DNA of 64,000 nt from Sphingosinicella humi (GCF_003129465.1 NZ_QFFF01000001.1:1101501-1165500), one strand, 5' to 3'; positions 16,640 through 25,549 are shown, numbered from the stretch's first letter. Notes: a model not told the origin generated them from the letters alone. Numbers and translations: made by a program.

Positions 16640-18908
16640 GCATTCCCGGCATGACGAAGCCGATCCCGCTCGGGCTCGCCGCGTCCTGCTTCAGCTTCGC
16701 TTCGATCTGGGCATATTCCTGTTCCATCTCCGGCGTTACCGAAGCGCGTGTCTCCTTCAGCGCCCGCTCGAAATGCTCGGCGGCGACACTTCGGGCTTCG
16801 AGTGATTCCCGGAGCGCGAAGAGACCGGCGCGACGCACCAGATCCTCCAGGTCCGCGCCGGTGAACCGCTCGGTCCGGGCCGCCAGGTCGTCGAGATCAA
16901 CATCGTCGGCCAACGGCATGTCCTCGGTGTGAATGCCGAGAATCCGCCGCCGCCCTGTCTTGTCAGGCACGGAGACATAGATGAGCTCGTCGAAGCGCCC
17001 GGGCCGGAGCAGCGCCGGATCGATCAGATTCGGTCGGTTGGTGGCGCCGATCACGACGACGGACTGGAGCTCCTCCAAGCCGTCCATTTCGGCCAAGATG
17101 GTGTTGACGACCCGCTCGGTGACCTGGGGTTCGCCCAGGCCGCCGCCGCGAGCGGGGACGAGACTGTCGAGCTCGTCGAAGAAGATCACGGTGGGGGCCA
17201 CCTGGCGGGCGCGGGCGAAGAGGCGGGCGATCTGCTGCTCGCTCTCGCCGTACCATTTGGAAAGGAGGTCGGAGGATTTGGTGGCGATGAAATTCGCCTC
17301 CGCCTCGCGTGCCGTCGCCTTGGCGAGGAGGGTCTTGCCGGTGCCCGGCGGGCCATAAAGCAGGAAACCCTTGGCTGGCCGGATGCCGAGCCGGCGGAAC
17401 GCCTCCGGGTCCTTCAGCGGCAGCTCGACGCCCTCGCGCAGCCGCTCGCGCGCATCGTCGAGGCCGCCGATATCGTGCCAGCCGACATTGGGCATCTGCA
17501 CCATGACCTCGCGCATGGCGGAGGGCTGGACGCGCTTCAGCGCATCCTCGAAATCCTCCCGCCAGACGGAAAGCTCGTCGAGCACTTCGGGCGGGATCGT
17601 GCCTTCCTCCAGGTTGATCCTCGGCATGATGCGCCGCACCGCCTCGATCGCCGCCTCCCGGGCCAGGGCGGCGAGGTCGGCGCCGACGAAGCCGTAGGTC
17701 TTGCGCGCCAGCTCGCGAAGGTCGACGCCGTCGCCCAAGGGCATGCCGCGGGTGTGGATGGCGAGGATCTCGCGCCGGCCATTCTCGTCGGGCACGCCGA
17801 TCACGATCTCCCGGTCGAAACGCCCCGGCCGCCGCAGCGCCTCGTCCAGCGCCTCCGGCCGGTTCGTCGCCGCGATGACGATCAGATTCTGCCGCGGCTC
17901 CAGCCCGTCGAGTAGGGTCAGTAGCTGGGCGACGAGACGCTTCTCGGTCTCGCCCTGCACCTGGCCGCGCTTGGGGGCGATCGAATCGATCTCGTCGATG
18001 AAGATGATCGACGGCGCGGCCTGGCCCGCCTCCTCGAACAGCTCGCGCAGACGCTTCTCGCTCTCGCCATAGGCCGAGCCCATGATCTCCGGACCGGCGA
18101 TGTGGAAGAAACTCGCGTCGCTCTCGTTGGCGACGGCGCGGGCGAGGCGCGTCTTGCCGGTGCCGGGCGGCCCGTGGAGCAGCACGCCCTTGGGCGGGTC
18201 GACGCCGAGACGCTCGAAAATCTCCGGATAGCGCAGCGGCAGCTCGACCATCTCGCGCAGCTGGTCGATGGTCGTGCCGATGCCGCCGAGATCGTCATAG
18301 GTGACGTCGGCGCGGCGCGCCTCCCGCGCCTCGGTATATTCGGGGCGAAGCTCGACCTCGGTATTGGCGTCGATATGGACGATGCCCTTGGGCACGGTCG
18401 AGACGACGGTGAGCTTGATCTCCTGCAGCGCGAAGGCAGGCGCGTTCAGCATGGCGCGCAGCTCGGGCGGGATGTCGCTGCGCTCCACCCGCTGCTGGCC
18501 GGTGGTCGCGACGACGTCGCCGGCGGTTACCGGCTTCATGCCGAAGCTGCGCTTCAGCGCGTTGGCCGAACCCTGGAGCCTGAGGTTCCGCTGTGCCGGC
18601 GCGAAGACGACGCGCTGGGCGGGCTTCGTCTCGGCCTTGCGGATCTCGACGAAGTCGCCCGAGCCGATCTCGGCATTGGCGCGCTGAAGGCCGTCGAGCC
18701 GGATAATGTCCAGACCCTCATCCTCCGGATAGGGATAGAGCGCGCGGGCGGGAGTGGAGCGCTTACCGACCAACTCGACGACGTCGCCTTCGCTGAGGCC
18801 GAGCGCGTTCATCATCGCCCTCGGCAATCGCGCCAGGCCGCGTCCGCTGTCGTCCGGCCGCATGTTGGCAACCTGCAGCCGCTTGGGCTCGCGTTCCTCA
18901 TCCGCCAT
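16602..18908 (-). CDS. Cdc48/p97/VAT-type double-ring AAA+ ATPase
   Basis: 768 residues in p97 order. The N domain (about 1-195) has the double-psi barrel opening LQVANMRPDDSGRGLARLPR and GDVVELVGKRSTPA. D1 carries Walker A GPPGTGKT (246-253), Walker B IIFIDE (302-307) and an RRPGRFD arginine finger (359-365). D2 carries Walker A GPPGTGKT (519-526), Walker B VIFFDE (574-579) and LLRPGRFD (633-640). All nucleotide-site residues look intact in both rings. Aromatic-hydrophobic pore loops are present in D2 (KWYGES, 551-556). Such proteins unfold substrates, usually for a protease or for complex disassembly; they are universal in eukaryotes and archaea and scattered in bacteria. The C-terminus KDGNEG lacks an HbYX proteasome tail. 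AAGGAG lies ten bases before the ATG. No proteasome or adaptor gene is nearby. Confidence 0.95.
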   Translation of the reverse strand: MADEEREPKRLQVANMRPDDSGRGLARLPRAMMNALGLSEGDVVELVGKRSTPARALYPYPEDEGLDIIRLDGLQRANAEIGSGDFVEIRKAETKPAQRVVFAPAQRNLRLQGSANALKRSFGMKPVTAGDVVATTGQQRVERSDIPPELRAMLNAPAFALQEIKLTVVSTVPKGIVHIDANTEVELRPEYTEAREARRADVTYDDLGGIGTTIDQLREMVELPLRYPEIFERLGVDPPKGVLLHGPPGTGKTRLARAVANESDASFFHIAGPEIMGSAYGESEKRLRELFEEAGQAAPSIIFIDEIDSIAPKRGQVQGETEKRLVAQLLTLLDGLEPRQNLIVIAATNRPEALDEALRRPGRFDREIVIGVPDENGRREILAIHTRGMPLGDGVDLRELARKTYGFVGADLAALAREAAIEAVRRIMPRINLEEGTIPPEVLDELSVWREDFEDALKRVQPSAMREVMVQMPNVGWHDIGGLDDARERLREGVELPLKDPEAFRRLGIRPAKGFLLYGPPGTGKTLLAKATAREAEANFIATKSSDLLSKWYGESEQQIARLFARARQVAPTVIFFDELDSLVPARGGGLGEPQVTERVVNTILAEMDGLEELQSVVVIGATNRPNLIDPALLRPGRFDELIYVSVPDKTGRRRILGIHTEDMPLADDVDLDDLAARTERFTGADLEDLVRRAGLFALRESLEARSVAAEHFERALKETRASVTPEMEQEYAQIEAKLKQDAASPSGIGFVMPGMLTPRAQKDGNEG

Positions 18909-18976
18909 GGAAATTCGTCTCCTTATGCCCCGTAAGACAGATAAGGAGAGACAACGGCGGTTCCAGCCGAGGGTTC

Positions 18977-19007
18977 AAAAAAAGGGCCGATCCCGAAGGA
19001 CCGGCCC
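18977..19007 (-). terminator. Strong intrinsic terminator with UUCG loop
   Basis: Minus strand: GGGCCGGTCC pairs with GGATCGGCCC (ten pairs, one G-U) around a TTCG tetraloop, followed by seven T. On the plus strand a TTTTT run follows six bases after the stem, so it could work in both directions. It stands 69 bases upstream of the cdc48-like start, where no upstream gene exists to terminate. Confidence 0.8.
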
Positions 19008-19100
19008 GGAAGTTTTTAGGAGAGGATGCCTGAAAGGCAGGGACCTCTTCGTCCAAAGCGAGCCATTGTGCAATTGCGAAGAGCTTTGCTACAGATGCAA
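18977..19100 (-). ncRNA. Candidate small RNA upstream of the cdc48-like gene
   Basis: On the minus strand a nested hairpin (AGAGG...CCTCT around TGCCT-TTC-AGGCA, 19021-19048) is followed by the unpaired CCTAAAAACTTCC and then a textbook terminator at 18977-19007. No gene on the minus strand lies upstream that would need this terminator, since the next gene (19190) is divergent. The layout of stem, pyrimidine-rich single strand with anti-Shine-Dalgarno character, and U-tailed stem is that of trans-acting sRNAs. The 5' end is a guess; no promoter could be assigned. A 5' leader of cdc48 with an attenuator is the alternative. Confidence 0.4.
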
Positions 19101-19189
19101 GGAACGCAACCGGACTTTAGCTGAATTCCGGGCGTGCAGCGGATGCAACATCATAGTTGCACTGCAAAATTGGAGAGTGACACAGCGGC

Positions 19190-20086
19190 ATGCGAAGACT
19201 GCCCCCCCTTACCGCCATCGAGGCGTTCGTTCAGGTCGCGCGGCTGGGCTCGGTCAAGGCCGCGGCCGAGTCCTTGGCGCTGTCGTCGCCGGCGCTCAGC
19301 CGCCGTGTCCAGGCGCTAGAGCGCTTCGTCGGCCAGCCTTTGTTCGAGCGGCGCCACCAGGCGGTCCACCTCAACGGTGACGGCGAAAGGCTGCTCGCCG
19401 AGATCGCGCCATCGCTCGACGCGCTCACCCTCGCCATGGAGCGGGCGACCGGGAGCGGCGAGCTGATGCGACTGCGTCTCGGCGTGCCGCCGCTCTTCGC
19501 CTCGCAGCGGCTGATACCCAACCTTGCAAAGCTGCGCGCGCTGCACCCGTCGCTTCACATCGACATCGACACCGGCGCCCACGTCTTCGCCCGCCTGGAC
19601 GAGGGACTTGATGCCGCCATCGCGATCGCGCCGGAGGTCGACGCGAGCCTCTATTCGCGGCGGATCGACAGCAACCGCGTCATCGCGATCGGCGCGCGCG
19701 CGCTCCAGGATACGCCAGGGGGGTTCACTCACCCCTCCCAACTCGCCCAGGCGACGGTGTTCGTCCACCGCGACATGCCCGACACGTTCGATCATTGGCG
19801 CGAGGCGGTTGGCCTGCCCGATCTGCAGCCCGCCGCCGTCGACCATTTCGATTCCGGCCCTCTCATCCTCGACGCCGCCGCGCAGGGCCTCGGCGTCGCG
19901 CTGATGCTCGAAAGCCATTTGAAGGAGGCGCGTGATCCGCGCCTCGTCCAGCTGTTCGATATCGTCGTGGAGAGCCCCTACAGCTACTGGTTCGCCTGCC
20001 GCCGCTCGGCGCTACGGCGCAGGCCGGTGAAGATCTTCCACGACTGGCTGTTCGAGAATGTCGCCCCGACGACCCGCGAGGTTTAG
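19190..20086 (+). CDS. LysR-family transcriptional regulator (GcvA-like)
   Basis: 298 residues. The N-terminal winged helix (LPPLTAIEAFVQVARLGSVK, then ALSSPALSRRVQALERFVGQ with the recognition helix, and LFERRHQAVHL) is typical of the GcvA/AmpR-like subgroup. The effector domain (about 90-295) contains RLGVPPLFASQRLIPNL, the start of the periplasmic-binding-protein-like fold. It diverges from the candidate sRNA and the cdc48-like gene and ends 51 bases from the convergent sdhD. The regulated genes and ligand are unknown. Confidence 0.92.
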   Translation: MRRLPPLTAIEAFVQVARLGSVKAAAESLALSSPALSRRVQALERFVGQPLFERRHQAVHLNGDGERLLAEIAPSLDALTLAMERATGSGELMRLRLGVPPLFASQRLIPNLAKLRALHPSLHIDIDTGAHVFARLDEGLDAAIAIAPEVDASLYSRRIDSNRVIAIGARALQDTPGGFTHPSQLAQATVFVHRDMPDTFDHWREAVGLPDLQPAAVDHFDSGPLILDAAAQGLGVALMLESHLKEARDPRLVQLFDIVVESPYSYWFACRRSALRRRPVKIFHDWLFENVAPTTREV

Positions 20087-20137
20087 CCGTTCAGAAATCG
20101 AGGCCCGCCGCGCTATCCATGAGCTTCGGGCATCCCG

Positions 20138-20527
20138 TCAGGCAGCACCCCCGGCAAAGGCGATCTTGAGAACCGAGAAGAGCGCGAGCGCGCCGAGGGC
20201 GATGGTGAAGAAGTTGAGCAAGGTGATGGAGAAGAACTTCATCCCCTCCTCATGCACATAATCTTCGATCACGACCTGCAGGCCCAATTTCAGATGCCAG
20301 AAGGTCGAGACGATGAGCAGCAGCATCGGCACCGCGACCAGCGGCTCCGACAGCCACTCGACGACCGACCGATAATCGAGGCTCGGCATCCTGAGCAGCG
20401 AGACGACGAACCAGACGAAGAGCAGCAAGGTCGAAACGGAGGTCAGCCGCTCCAGCCACCAATGATGCGCGCCCGATTTGGCCGAGCCCAGCCCGCGCAC
20501 GCGCCCGATCGGCGTTTCCATCCTCAT
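20138..20527 (-). CDS. sdhD: Succinate dehydrogenase membrane anchor subunit
   Basis: 129 residues with three membrane helices (STLLLFVWFVVSLL, VAVPMLLLIVSTFWHLKLG, TLLNFFTIALGALALFSVL). HLKLGLQVVIEDYVH is the conserved SdhD segment with the haem b ligand His and the quinone-site DY. N-terminal GLGSAKSGAHHWWLERLTSV is also typical. The ATG overlaps the sdhC stop in an ATGA. Complex II anchors the flavoprotein and iron-sulfur subunits in the inner membrane. Usually sdhA and sdhB follow; here the next gene is a convergent LysR, so sdhAB must be elsewhere. Confidence 0.94.
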   Translation of the reverse strand: MRMETPIGRVRGLGSAKSGAHHWWLERLTSVSTLLLFVWFVVSLLRMPSLDYRSVVEWLSEPLVAVPMLLLIVSTFWHLKLGLQVVIEDYVHEEGMKFFSITLLNFFTIALGALALFSVLKIAFAGGAA

Positions 20528-20919
20528 GCGCTCACTCCCAATATGTAGAGCCAGGTCAATGCCGTCAGCACGACCGAGGCGGCGACCGTCACATTGGCCC
20601 AGAATTTATTGGTGCCGAGTTCGTAGCCCGCGCCCATGTCGAGCACGAAATGGCGCAGCCCCGAGGCGGTGTGTTGGAAGAACGCCCAGGTGAGCCCGAT
20701 CCAGACTACGACGCCGTACCAACTCGTCGCATGGCCGACGAAGCTGTCATAGGCCTCCGGCCCGCTCGCTGCGGCCGCCAGCCACCAGGTGAAGACGATC
20801 CCGCCCACCACGGCCAGGCCGGAACCGGTCACCCGGTGCAGGATCGAAACCAGCATATGCGGCCCCCAGCGCCAGATGCTGAGATGGGGCGAAAGCGGGC
20901 GCGATGGATTGCGGTGCAT
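20524..20919 (-). CDS. sdhC: Succinate dehydrogenase cytochrome b556 subunit
   Basis: 131 residues. RPLSPHLSIWRWGPHMLVSI with SILHRVTG is the SdhC signature (quinone-site Ser and Arg), and HTASGLRHFVLDMG contains the haem-ligand His. Three membrane helices follow the usual pattern. It is first in a two-gene sdhCD unit with a 4-base overlap. AGGGGAA lies a few bases before the ATG, and a possible promoter sits at 20944-20971. Confidence 0.95.
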   Translation of the reverse strand: MHRNPSRPLSPHLSIWRWGPHMLVSILHRVTGSGLAVVGGIVFTWWLAAAASGPEAYDSFVGHATSWYGVVVWIGLTWAFFQHTASGLRHFVLDMGAGYELGTNKFWANVTVAASVVLTALTWLYILGVSA

Positions 20920-20943
20920 GGACTTCCCCTATGGACGCGTCCG

Positions 20944-20971
20944 CTATTACGCGGGGCGACGCCATTTGCAA
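20944..20971 (-). promoter_or_regulatory. Possible sigma-70 promoter of sdhCD
   Basis: On the minus strand TTGCAA (20971-20966) and TAATAG (20949-20944) are 16 bases apart, about 25 bases upstream of the sdhC ATG. The elements are acceptable but not consensus, so this is a weak call. Confidence 0.3.
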
Positions 20972-21065
20972 CGTATGCCGGTCGCCGCCGATCACTAACG
21001 GCATCTTAACCACTGACCCTTAGCAGCGGACGGAAAGGCTATTTTCGCGAAGCGAGGGCAAAGGC

Positions 21066-22397
21066 GTGGCGACCAAAAGCGGCAAAGTGCGTATCGAGGA
21101 CCGGTTTCCCCTGTTCGACCAGGATGGAACCTTGGCGGCCATGGGCCGCGAGATATGGTCGCTGATCGAGCCGCAGGCCGAGGAGGTCAGCCGGGCCTTC
21201 GCTCACCAATATGTCGCCTCCTACAGTCCCGGCGAGTCGATTGATCCGGCGCGGGAAGCGGAGCTGGTGAAGCTCACCCTTCCCTATGTCGCGCTCAAAT
21301 TCCCGGATCTCGCCGACCAGAAATGGGTGGACGTCGCCGGCAATCTCGCCGCCGTTGCGGCCAGGCTGGCGCCGCTCACCGCCATCATCGCCGGCATCGC
21401 CGCCGCCGGCGCCAAGATCCAGGACATGGTCGCTAAGGGCGTCGCCGGCGATGCCGAGCGGCTGGCCCGGCTCAACCGTGCAGTGAGCCAGGCGACGCTG
21501 CTCGAGGTCGATATCTTCTCGGCCCATTACGACCTTATCCGCGCCCGCGCCGAGCAGGAGCAGCGGACGGCGAAGGGCGCCGAGTTCAACAGCGAGATAC
21601 TGGGCGTGGTCGAGCGGACCGCGACCGAAAGCCGGGCCTTGCGCAGCCAGGCCGCCGATGCCTCCCAAGCGGCGCGCGGCATGCTGGGCAAGACGAGCGA
21701 GGTCGCGGCGGCGGCCGAACAGTCGGCGGTGGCGATGCGCGAGGCGGCGCAGACAGCAGCCGGACTCATCCAGGCGATCGAGGATGCGCGCAACGAAGTG
21801 GAAGTCGCCGCCGGCGTCGCCACCCGCGCCGGCTCGCAGGCTTCCGAAGCGGTCAAGATCAGCCAGGCGCTGTCGACCCATGTCGAGGCGATCGAATCGA
21901 TCCTCGGCCTCATTCGCGACATTGCCGGGCAGACCAACCTTCTCGCCCTCAACGCCACCATCGAGGCGGCGCGGGCGGGCGACGCCGGGCGCGGCTTCGC
22001 GGTCGTGGCGCAGGAGGTGAAGTCGCTGGCGTCGCAAACGGCGCGGGCGACCGACGACATCACCGCCAAGATTACCGCCATCCAGCAGGCGACGAAGCAG
22101 ACCGTCGAAGCCAATGGCTCCATCCAGGAGACGGTGGTGGAGGTCCAGTCCTCGGCCGACCGCATCCGCCAGGCGATGGAGGTGCAGGCGCAGACCGTCA
22201 CCATGATCACCGCCGCCGTTGACGAGACCGCGCTGGCCGCCGACTCCATGTCGTCGACGATCGCCGCGATTCGCTCCGACACCGAGACGGTGGTGAGCGA
22301 GATCGGCGACGTGGAGAAGAATTTCGGCCGGGTGGATGAGCAGATGGCCACCTTCAAGGAAGCGACCGGGCGGTTCGTCGGCAGTTTCGCCGCCTGA
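21066..22397 (+). CDS. Cytoplasmic methyl-accepting chemotaxis protein, copy 1
   Basis: 443 residues, starting at GTG 21066 after GAGGGCAAAGGC. There is no signal peptide and no membrane segment, so it is a soluble receptor. Residues about 1-170 form an all-helical sensor region ([40 protein letters not shown]) that resembles a globin-coupled sensor in layout, but I see no clear proximal haem His, so haem binding is doubtful. Residues about 200-430 are the MCP signalling coiled coil with the tip [20 protein letters not shown]. No NWETF-like CheR tail is present. The next gene is a close paralogue differing mainly in the sensor; no che genes are in view. It would report to CheA through CheW encoded elsewhere. 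Confidence 0.9.
   Translation: MATKSGKVRIEDRFPLFDQDGTLAAMGREIWSLIEPQAEEVSRAFAHQYVASYSPGESIDPAREAELVKLTLPYVALKFPDLADQKWVDVAGNLAAVAARLAPLTAIIAGIAAAGAKIQDMVAKGVAGDAERLARLNRAVSQATLLEVDIFSAHYDLIRARAEQEQRTAKGAEFNSEILGVVERTATESRALRSQAADASQAARGMLGKTSEVAAAAEQSAVAMREAAQTAAGLIQAIEDARNEVEVAAGVATRAGSQASEAVKISQALSTHVEAIESILGLIRDIAGQTNLLALNATIEAARAGDAGRGFAVVAQEVKSLASQTARATDDITAKITAIQQATKQTVEANGSIQETVVEVQSSADRIRQAMEVQAQTVTMITAAVDETALAADSMSSTIAAIRSDTETVVSEIGDVEKNFGRVDEQMATFKEATGRFVGSFAA
21660..22290 (+). repeat. Direct repeat, MCP signalling domain, unit 1 (unit 2 at about 23041-23671)
   Basis: The DNA coding for the signalling domain of the two receptors is repeated at an offset of 1381 bases in the core. 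The run 21876-22003 is identical to 23257-23384, including third codon positions; flanking parts have scattered, mostly silent changes. Outer limits are approximate. Confidence 0.75.
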
Positions 22398-22470
22398 CCC
22401 TCCACTAAGCTCTCCTTTACCGCGGCCGTGCTAATCGAAGTCCGTGATCTCGGAAGCTTGGGGACGCGTC

Positions 22471-23778
22471 ATGACGGCCGATTTTCATGTGAATGAGGAT
22501 GGCAGGAAATTGCAGAAGCTGACGCAGCAGCAGGTGGCCAACCGCCTCGCCGCCTATAATGCCGACGGGCCATTCCAGGCTGAGCTCGAGGCTTTGTGGC
22601 GCGACGCGGGCGAAGTGCTCGCCCCGATCATCGAGGCGCGGGCCGGTGAAGCCGTGGCGCGGCAGTTTCAGGAGCGGTGCACCCGCCCCCTCGACGCCGA
22701 CTGGGTTCATGGCATCGCCGCCTGCGGCATCGAACTCTACAGCCGCTGCCTCTCCGTGCCGGAAGTGATCGACCGGGGCGCGCGCCTCACCGCCGAACTG
22801 ATCGGAGCGCTGCGCGGCGCCTTTACGGCCGACGAGCCGGCGCTCGCCCGCGCGACCCAGACGCTGGTGCGGCTGCGCGCCTATGAAACCGACATCATCC
22901 TCGCCCAGATCGGCCTCCTTGAAGCGGACGAGGCCGCCGAGACGCGGGGCAAGCAGAGCGAGGCTTTCAAACGCACCGTAGCCGAGCTGATCGCCGCGAC
23001 GGCCAAGGAATCCTCCGGCCTTCGCGACCGCACCGCCGCCACGTCCGGCGCCGCCAGGGGCATGCTCGGCAAGACGAGCGAGGTCGCGGCAGCGGCCGAG
23101 CAGTCGGCGGTGGCGATGCGCGAGGCGGCGCAGACGGCGGCCGGCCTCATCCAGGCGATCGAGGACGCGCGCAACGAAGTGGAAGTCGCCGCCGGCGTCG
23201 CCACACGAGCGGGCTCGCAGGCTTCCGAAGCGGTCAAGATCAGCCAGGCCCTGTCCACCCATGTCGAGGCGATCGAATCGATCCTCGGCCTCATTCGCGA
23301 CATTGCCGGGCAGACCAACCTTCTCGCCCTCAACGCCACCATCGAGGCGGCGCGGGCGGGCGACGCCGGGCGCGGCTTCGCGGTGGTGGCGCAGGAGGTG
23401 AAGAGCCTCGCCAGCCAGACCGCCCGGGCGACCGACGACATCACCGCCAAGATCACCGCGATCACGGCTGCCACCCGCCAGACCGTGGAGGCGAACGGCT
23501 CGATCCAGGAGACGGTTGGGGAGGTCCAGTCCTCGGCCGACCGCATCCGCCAGGCGATGGAGATGCAGGCACAGACCGTCACCATGATCACCGCCGCCGT
23601 CGACGAGACCGCGCTCGCCGCCGATTCGATGTCGTCGACCATCGCGGCGATCCGGGCGGACACCGATCGGGTCACGACCGAGATCGACGAGGTCGAATCG
23701 GGCTTCGTCCGGGTCAACGATCAGCTCGCCCGTTTCCGCGCGACGACCGCCGAGTTCGTGAGCAGCTTCGCGGCCTAG
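22471..23778 (+). CDS. Cytoplasmic methyl-accepting chemotaxis protein, copy 2
   Basis: 435 residues from ATG 22471 (GGGGA upstream); a GTG at 22444 is an alternative. Like its neighbour it lacks membrane segments. The sensor region (about 1-170; [38 protein letters not shown]) has the same helical layout as copy 1 but low sequence similarity, again without a certain haem ligand. The signalling domain is almost identical to that of copy 1: the DNA at 23257-23384 matches 21876-22003 over 128 bases without a difference. This indicates a tandem duplication with later divergence of the sensor, or gene conversion. The two receptors probably join the same array and report different cues. Confidence 0.9.
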   Translation: MTADFHVNEDGRKLQKLTQQQVANRLAAYNADGPFQAELEALWRDAGEVLAPIIEARAGEAVARQFQERCTRPLDADWVHGIAACGIELYSRCLSVPEVIDRGARLTAELIGALRGAFTADEPALARATQTLVRLRAYETDIILAQIGLLEADEAAETRGKQSEAFKRTVAELIAATAKESSGLRDRTAATSGAARGMLGKTSEVAAAAEQSAVAMREAAQTAAGLIQAIEDARNEVEVAAGVATRAGSQASEAVKISQALSTHVEAIESILGLIRDIAGQTNLLALNATIEAARAGDAGRGFAVVAQEVKSLASQTARATDDITAKITAITAATRQTVEANGSIQETVGEVQSSADRIRQAMEMQAQTVTMITAAVDETALAADSMSSTIAAIRADTDRVTTEIDEVESGFVRVNDQLARFRATTAEFVSSFAA

Positions 23779-23816
23779 GCCTTCCCCTCGGCGCCGTGCC
23801 CGCCTATCGCCGGGGC

Positions 23817-24524
23817 ATGACCAAGCTCAACATCCTCGTCACCGGCACCAGCCGGGGCATCGGCAAGTCCATCGCCGCCGCGCTTTCCGCGCACAATGTC
23901 GTCGGCCATTCGAGCCGCGACGGCGACGATCATCGCATTGCCGCCGATCTTTCTAAGGCCGGCGCGCCCGAACGGCTCTGGAGCGAGGCGCTGGAGCGGC
24001 TCGGCGGCCGCATCGACGTTCTGGTCAACAATGCCGGCATCTTCGAGGCGGCGCCGATCGACCAGCCGCATGACGATTGGCTCGCCGCCTGGGAGCGGAC
24101 GATGCGCGTCAATCTCACGGCCTCCGCCGAGCTCTGCCGGCTTGCCGTGCTGCACTTTCGCGAGCGTGGCAGCGGGCGCCTCGTCAATGTGGCGAGCCGG
24201 GCGGCCTATCGGGGCGATTCGCCGCAGCACTGGCATTATGCCGCGTCCAAGGCCGGCATGATCGGCATGACCAAGACGATCGCGCGCGGTTATGCGGGCG
24301 AGAGCATCCTCGCCTTCGCGGTCTGCCCCGGCTTCACCATGACCGGCATGGCCGAGGATTATGTTGAGAGCCGCGGTGGCTCCAAGCTGCTCGCCGACAT
24401 CCCGCTCGGCCGCGTCGCGACGACCGACGAGATTGCGGAGACGGTGCGCTGGCTGGCCGTGGACGCGCCCGCGTCGGCGACGGGGGCCGTGATCGACGTC
24501 AACGGAGCCAGCTTTGTCCGATAA
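23817..24524 (+). CDS. Short-chain dehydrogenase/reductase
   Basis: 235 residues of the classical SDR family. The cofactor site is TGTSRGIGKS (residues 9-18), NNAG follows at about 70, and the active site is Ser in VNVASRAAY with YAASK (Tyr-x3-Lys) about 13 residues later. The C-terminal VDVNGA-type ending (AVIDVNGASFVR) is typical of FabG-like enzymes. The nucleotide specificity and substrate are unknown. The start ATG 23817 is used rather than a GTG 21 bases upstream. It follows the receptor pair by 38 bases on the same strand and precedes prmA, separated by a palindromic repeat. Confidence 0.9.
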   Translation: MTKLNILVTGTSRGIGKSIAAALSAHNVVGHSSRDGDDHRIAADLSKAGAPERLWSEALERLGGRIDVLVNNAGIFEAAPIDQPHDDWLAAWERTMRVNLTASAELCRLAVLHFRERGSGRLVNVASRAAYRGDSPQHWHYAASKAGMIGMTKTIARGYAGESILAFAVCPGFTMTGMAEDYVESRGGSKLLADIPLGRVATTDEIAETVRWLAVDAPASATGAVIDVNGASFVR

Positions 24525-24531
24525 CAGCCCT

Positions 24532-24609
24532 CGTCATTGCGAGGAGCGGAGCGGCGAAGCAGTCCAGGTCGGCGCAAGGCTGGATTGCTTCGCTCCGCTC
24601 GCAATGACG
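24532..24609. repeat. Intergenic imperfect palindrome (CGTCATTGCGAG type), copy A
   Basis: A left arm starting CGTCATTGCGAGGAGCGGAG and a right arm ending CGCTCGCAATGACG face each other around a short centre, so the transcript would fold into a long hairpin. The same element recurs at 38617-38688. Elements of this sort are dispersed between genes of many alphaproteobacteria. Here it lies between an SDR gene and prmA. Confidence 0.85.
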
Positions 24610-24625
24610 ATGAGGAGTCGCATCG

Positions 24626-25549
24626 ATGTCCGATAGCTGGAAGGCGTCCCTGCCCTGCACCAAGGCGGAAGCGGAAGCGGTCGCGGCCGACATCTCGCAG
24701 CTCGTGCTGCTGGAGACGACGCCGGTGCTGATGACGCGCGAGCCCGATCCCGCGCGGCCGGAGGAATGGCTGCTTGAGGCCTATTTCGACGAGGAGCCCG
24801 GGGCGGAGACGCTTGCGGCGCTAAAGACGCTGACACCGAGCGCAGCCGATGCGGAGCCCGTCGTCGAGAAGCTCAGCGACGAGGATTGGGTGACGCTCTC
24901 CCAGCAAGGTCTGGAGCCGATCCGCGCCGGCCGCTTCTTCGTCCACACCCCCGCGCATCGCGACAAGGTTCCGGCCGAAGCCGTGCCACTGGAGATTGAC
25001 GCCGGCCGCGCTTTCGGCACCGGCCAGCATGAGACGACGACCGGCTGCCTGATGGCGCTCGACCGATTGAAGGCGACGGGCGGCCATTTCTCCAACATCC
25101 TCGATCTCGGCACCGGCACCGGCCTCCTCGCCTTCGCGGCGCTGAAGCTCTGGCCGGCGGCGCGGGTGACGGCCTCCGACATCGATCCGGTCTCGATCGA
25201 AGTGACCGAGGAGAATGCGGGGATCAACCGAATCGCGCTCGGCCGCGCGCGGGGCCAGGTCGAGCTGGCCGTGGCGCCGGGGCTGGAGCATGCGCGGCTG
25301 AAGGCGCGCGCCCCCTATGACCTCATCATCGCCAACATCCTTGCCGGGCCGCTGATCGAGCTCGCTCCATCGGTCGCGGCAGCGCTGCAGCCCGGCGGCC
25401 GCCTGATGCTCGCCGGTCTGCTCGACCATCAGGCCGATGCCGTGGCCGCCGCCTATCGCCGGCAGGGGCTGATGCTGAGCTCCAGTATCGTCCGGGGCGA
25501 TTGGCCGACCCTGGTCATGCGCAAGCGCAAGTCGCTGGGCTGGCGCTAG
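24626..25549 (+). CDS. prmA: Ribosomal protein L11 methyltransferase
   Basis: 307 residues. GRAFGTGQHETTTGCLMAL is the invariant PrmA segment, LDLGTGTGLLAFAALK is SAM motif I, SDIDPVSIEVTEENA motif II and LIIANILAGPLIELAP contains the NILA motif of the catalytic site. The enzyme trimethylates L11 in the ribosomal stalk base. The N-terminal substrate domain is shorter and less conserved than in E. coli, as usual in alphaproteobacteria. Its TAG shares a CTAG with the stop of the convergent small gene. Confidence 0.95.
   Translation: MSDSWKASLPCTKAEAEAVAADISQLVLLETTPVLMTREPDPARPEEWLLEAYFDEEPGAETLAALKTLTPSAADAEPVVEKLSDEDWVTLSQQGLEPIRAGRFFVHTPAHRDKVPAEAVPLEIDAGRAFGTGQHETTTGCLMALDRLKATGGHFSNILDLGTGTGLLAFAALKLWPAARVTASDIDPVSIEVTEENAGINRIALGRARGQVELAVAPGLEHARLKARAPYDLIIANILAGPLIELAPSVAAALQPGGRLMLAGLLDHQADAVAAAYRRQGLMLSSSIVRGDWPTLVMRKRKSLGWR

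Noticed and set aside
19081-19140. A general-stress (EcfG-type) promoter GGAA...CGTT before the candidate sRNA
   Set aside because: The elements are about 18 bases apart and the first is only GGAAT rather than GGAAC, so the match is too poor to claim.
24532-24609. The palindrome before prmA as a tRNA or riboswitch
   Set aside because: It is a simple two-arm hairpin with a second copy at 38617; no cloverleaf or aptamer pattern.
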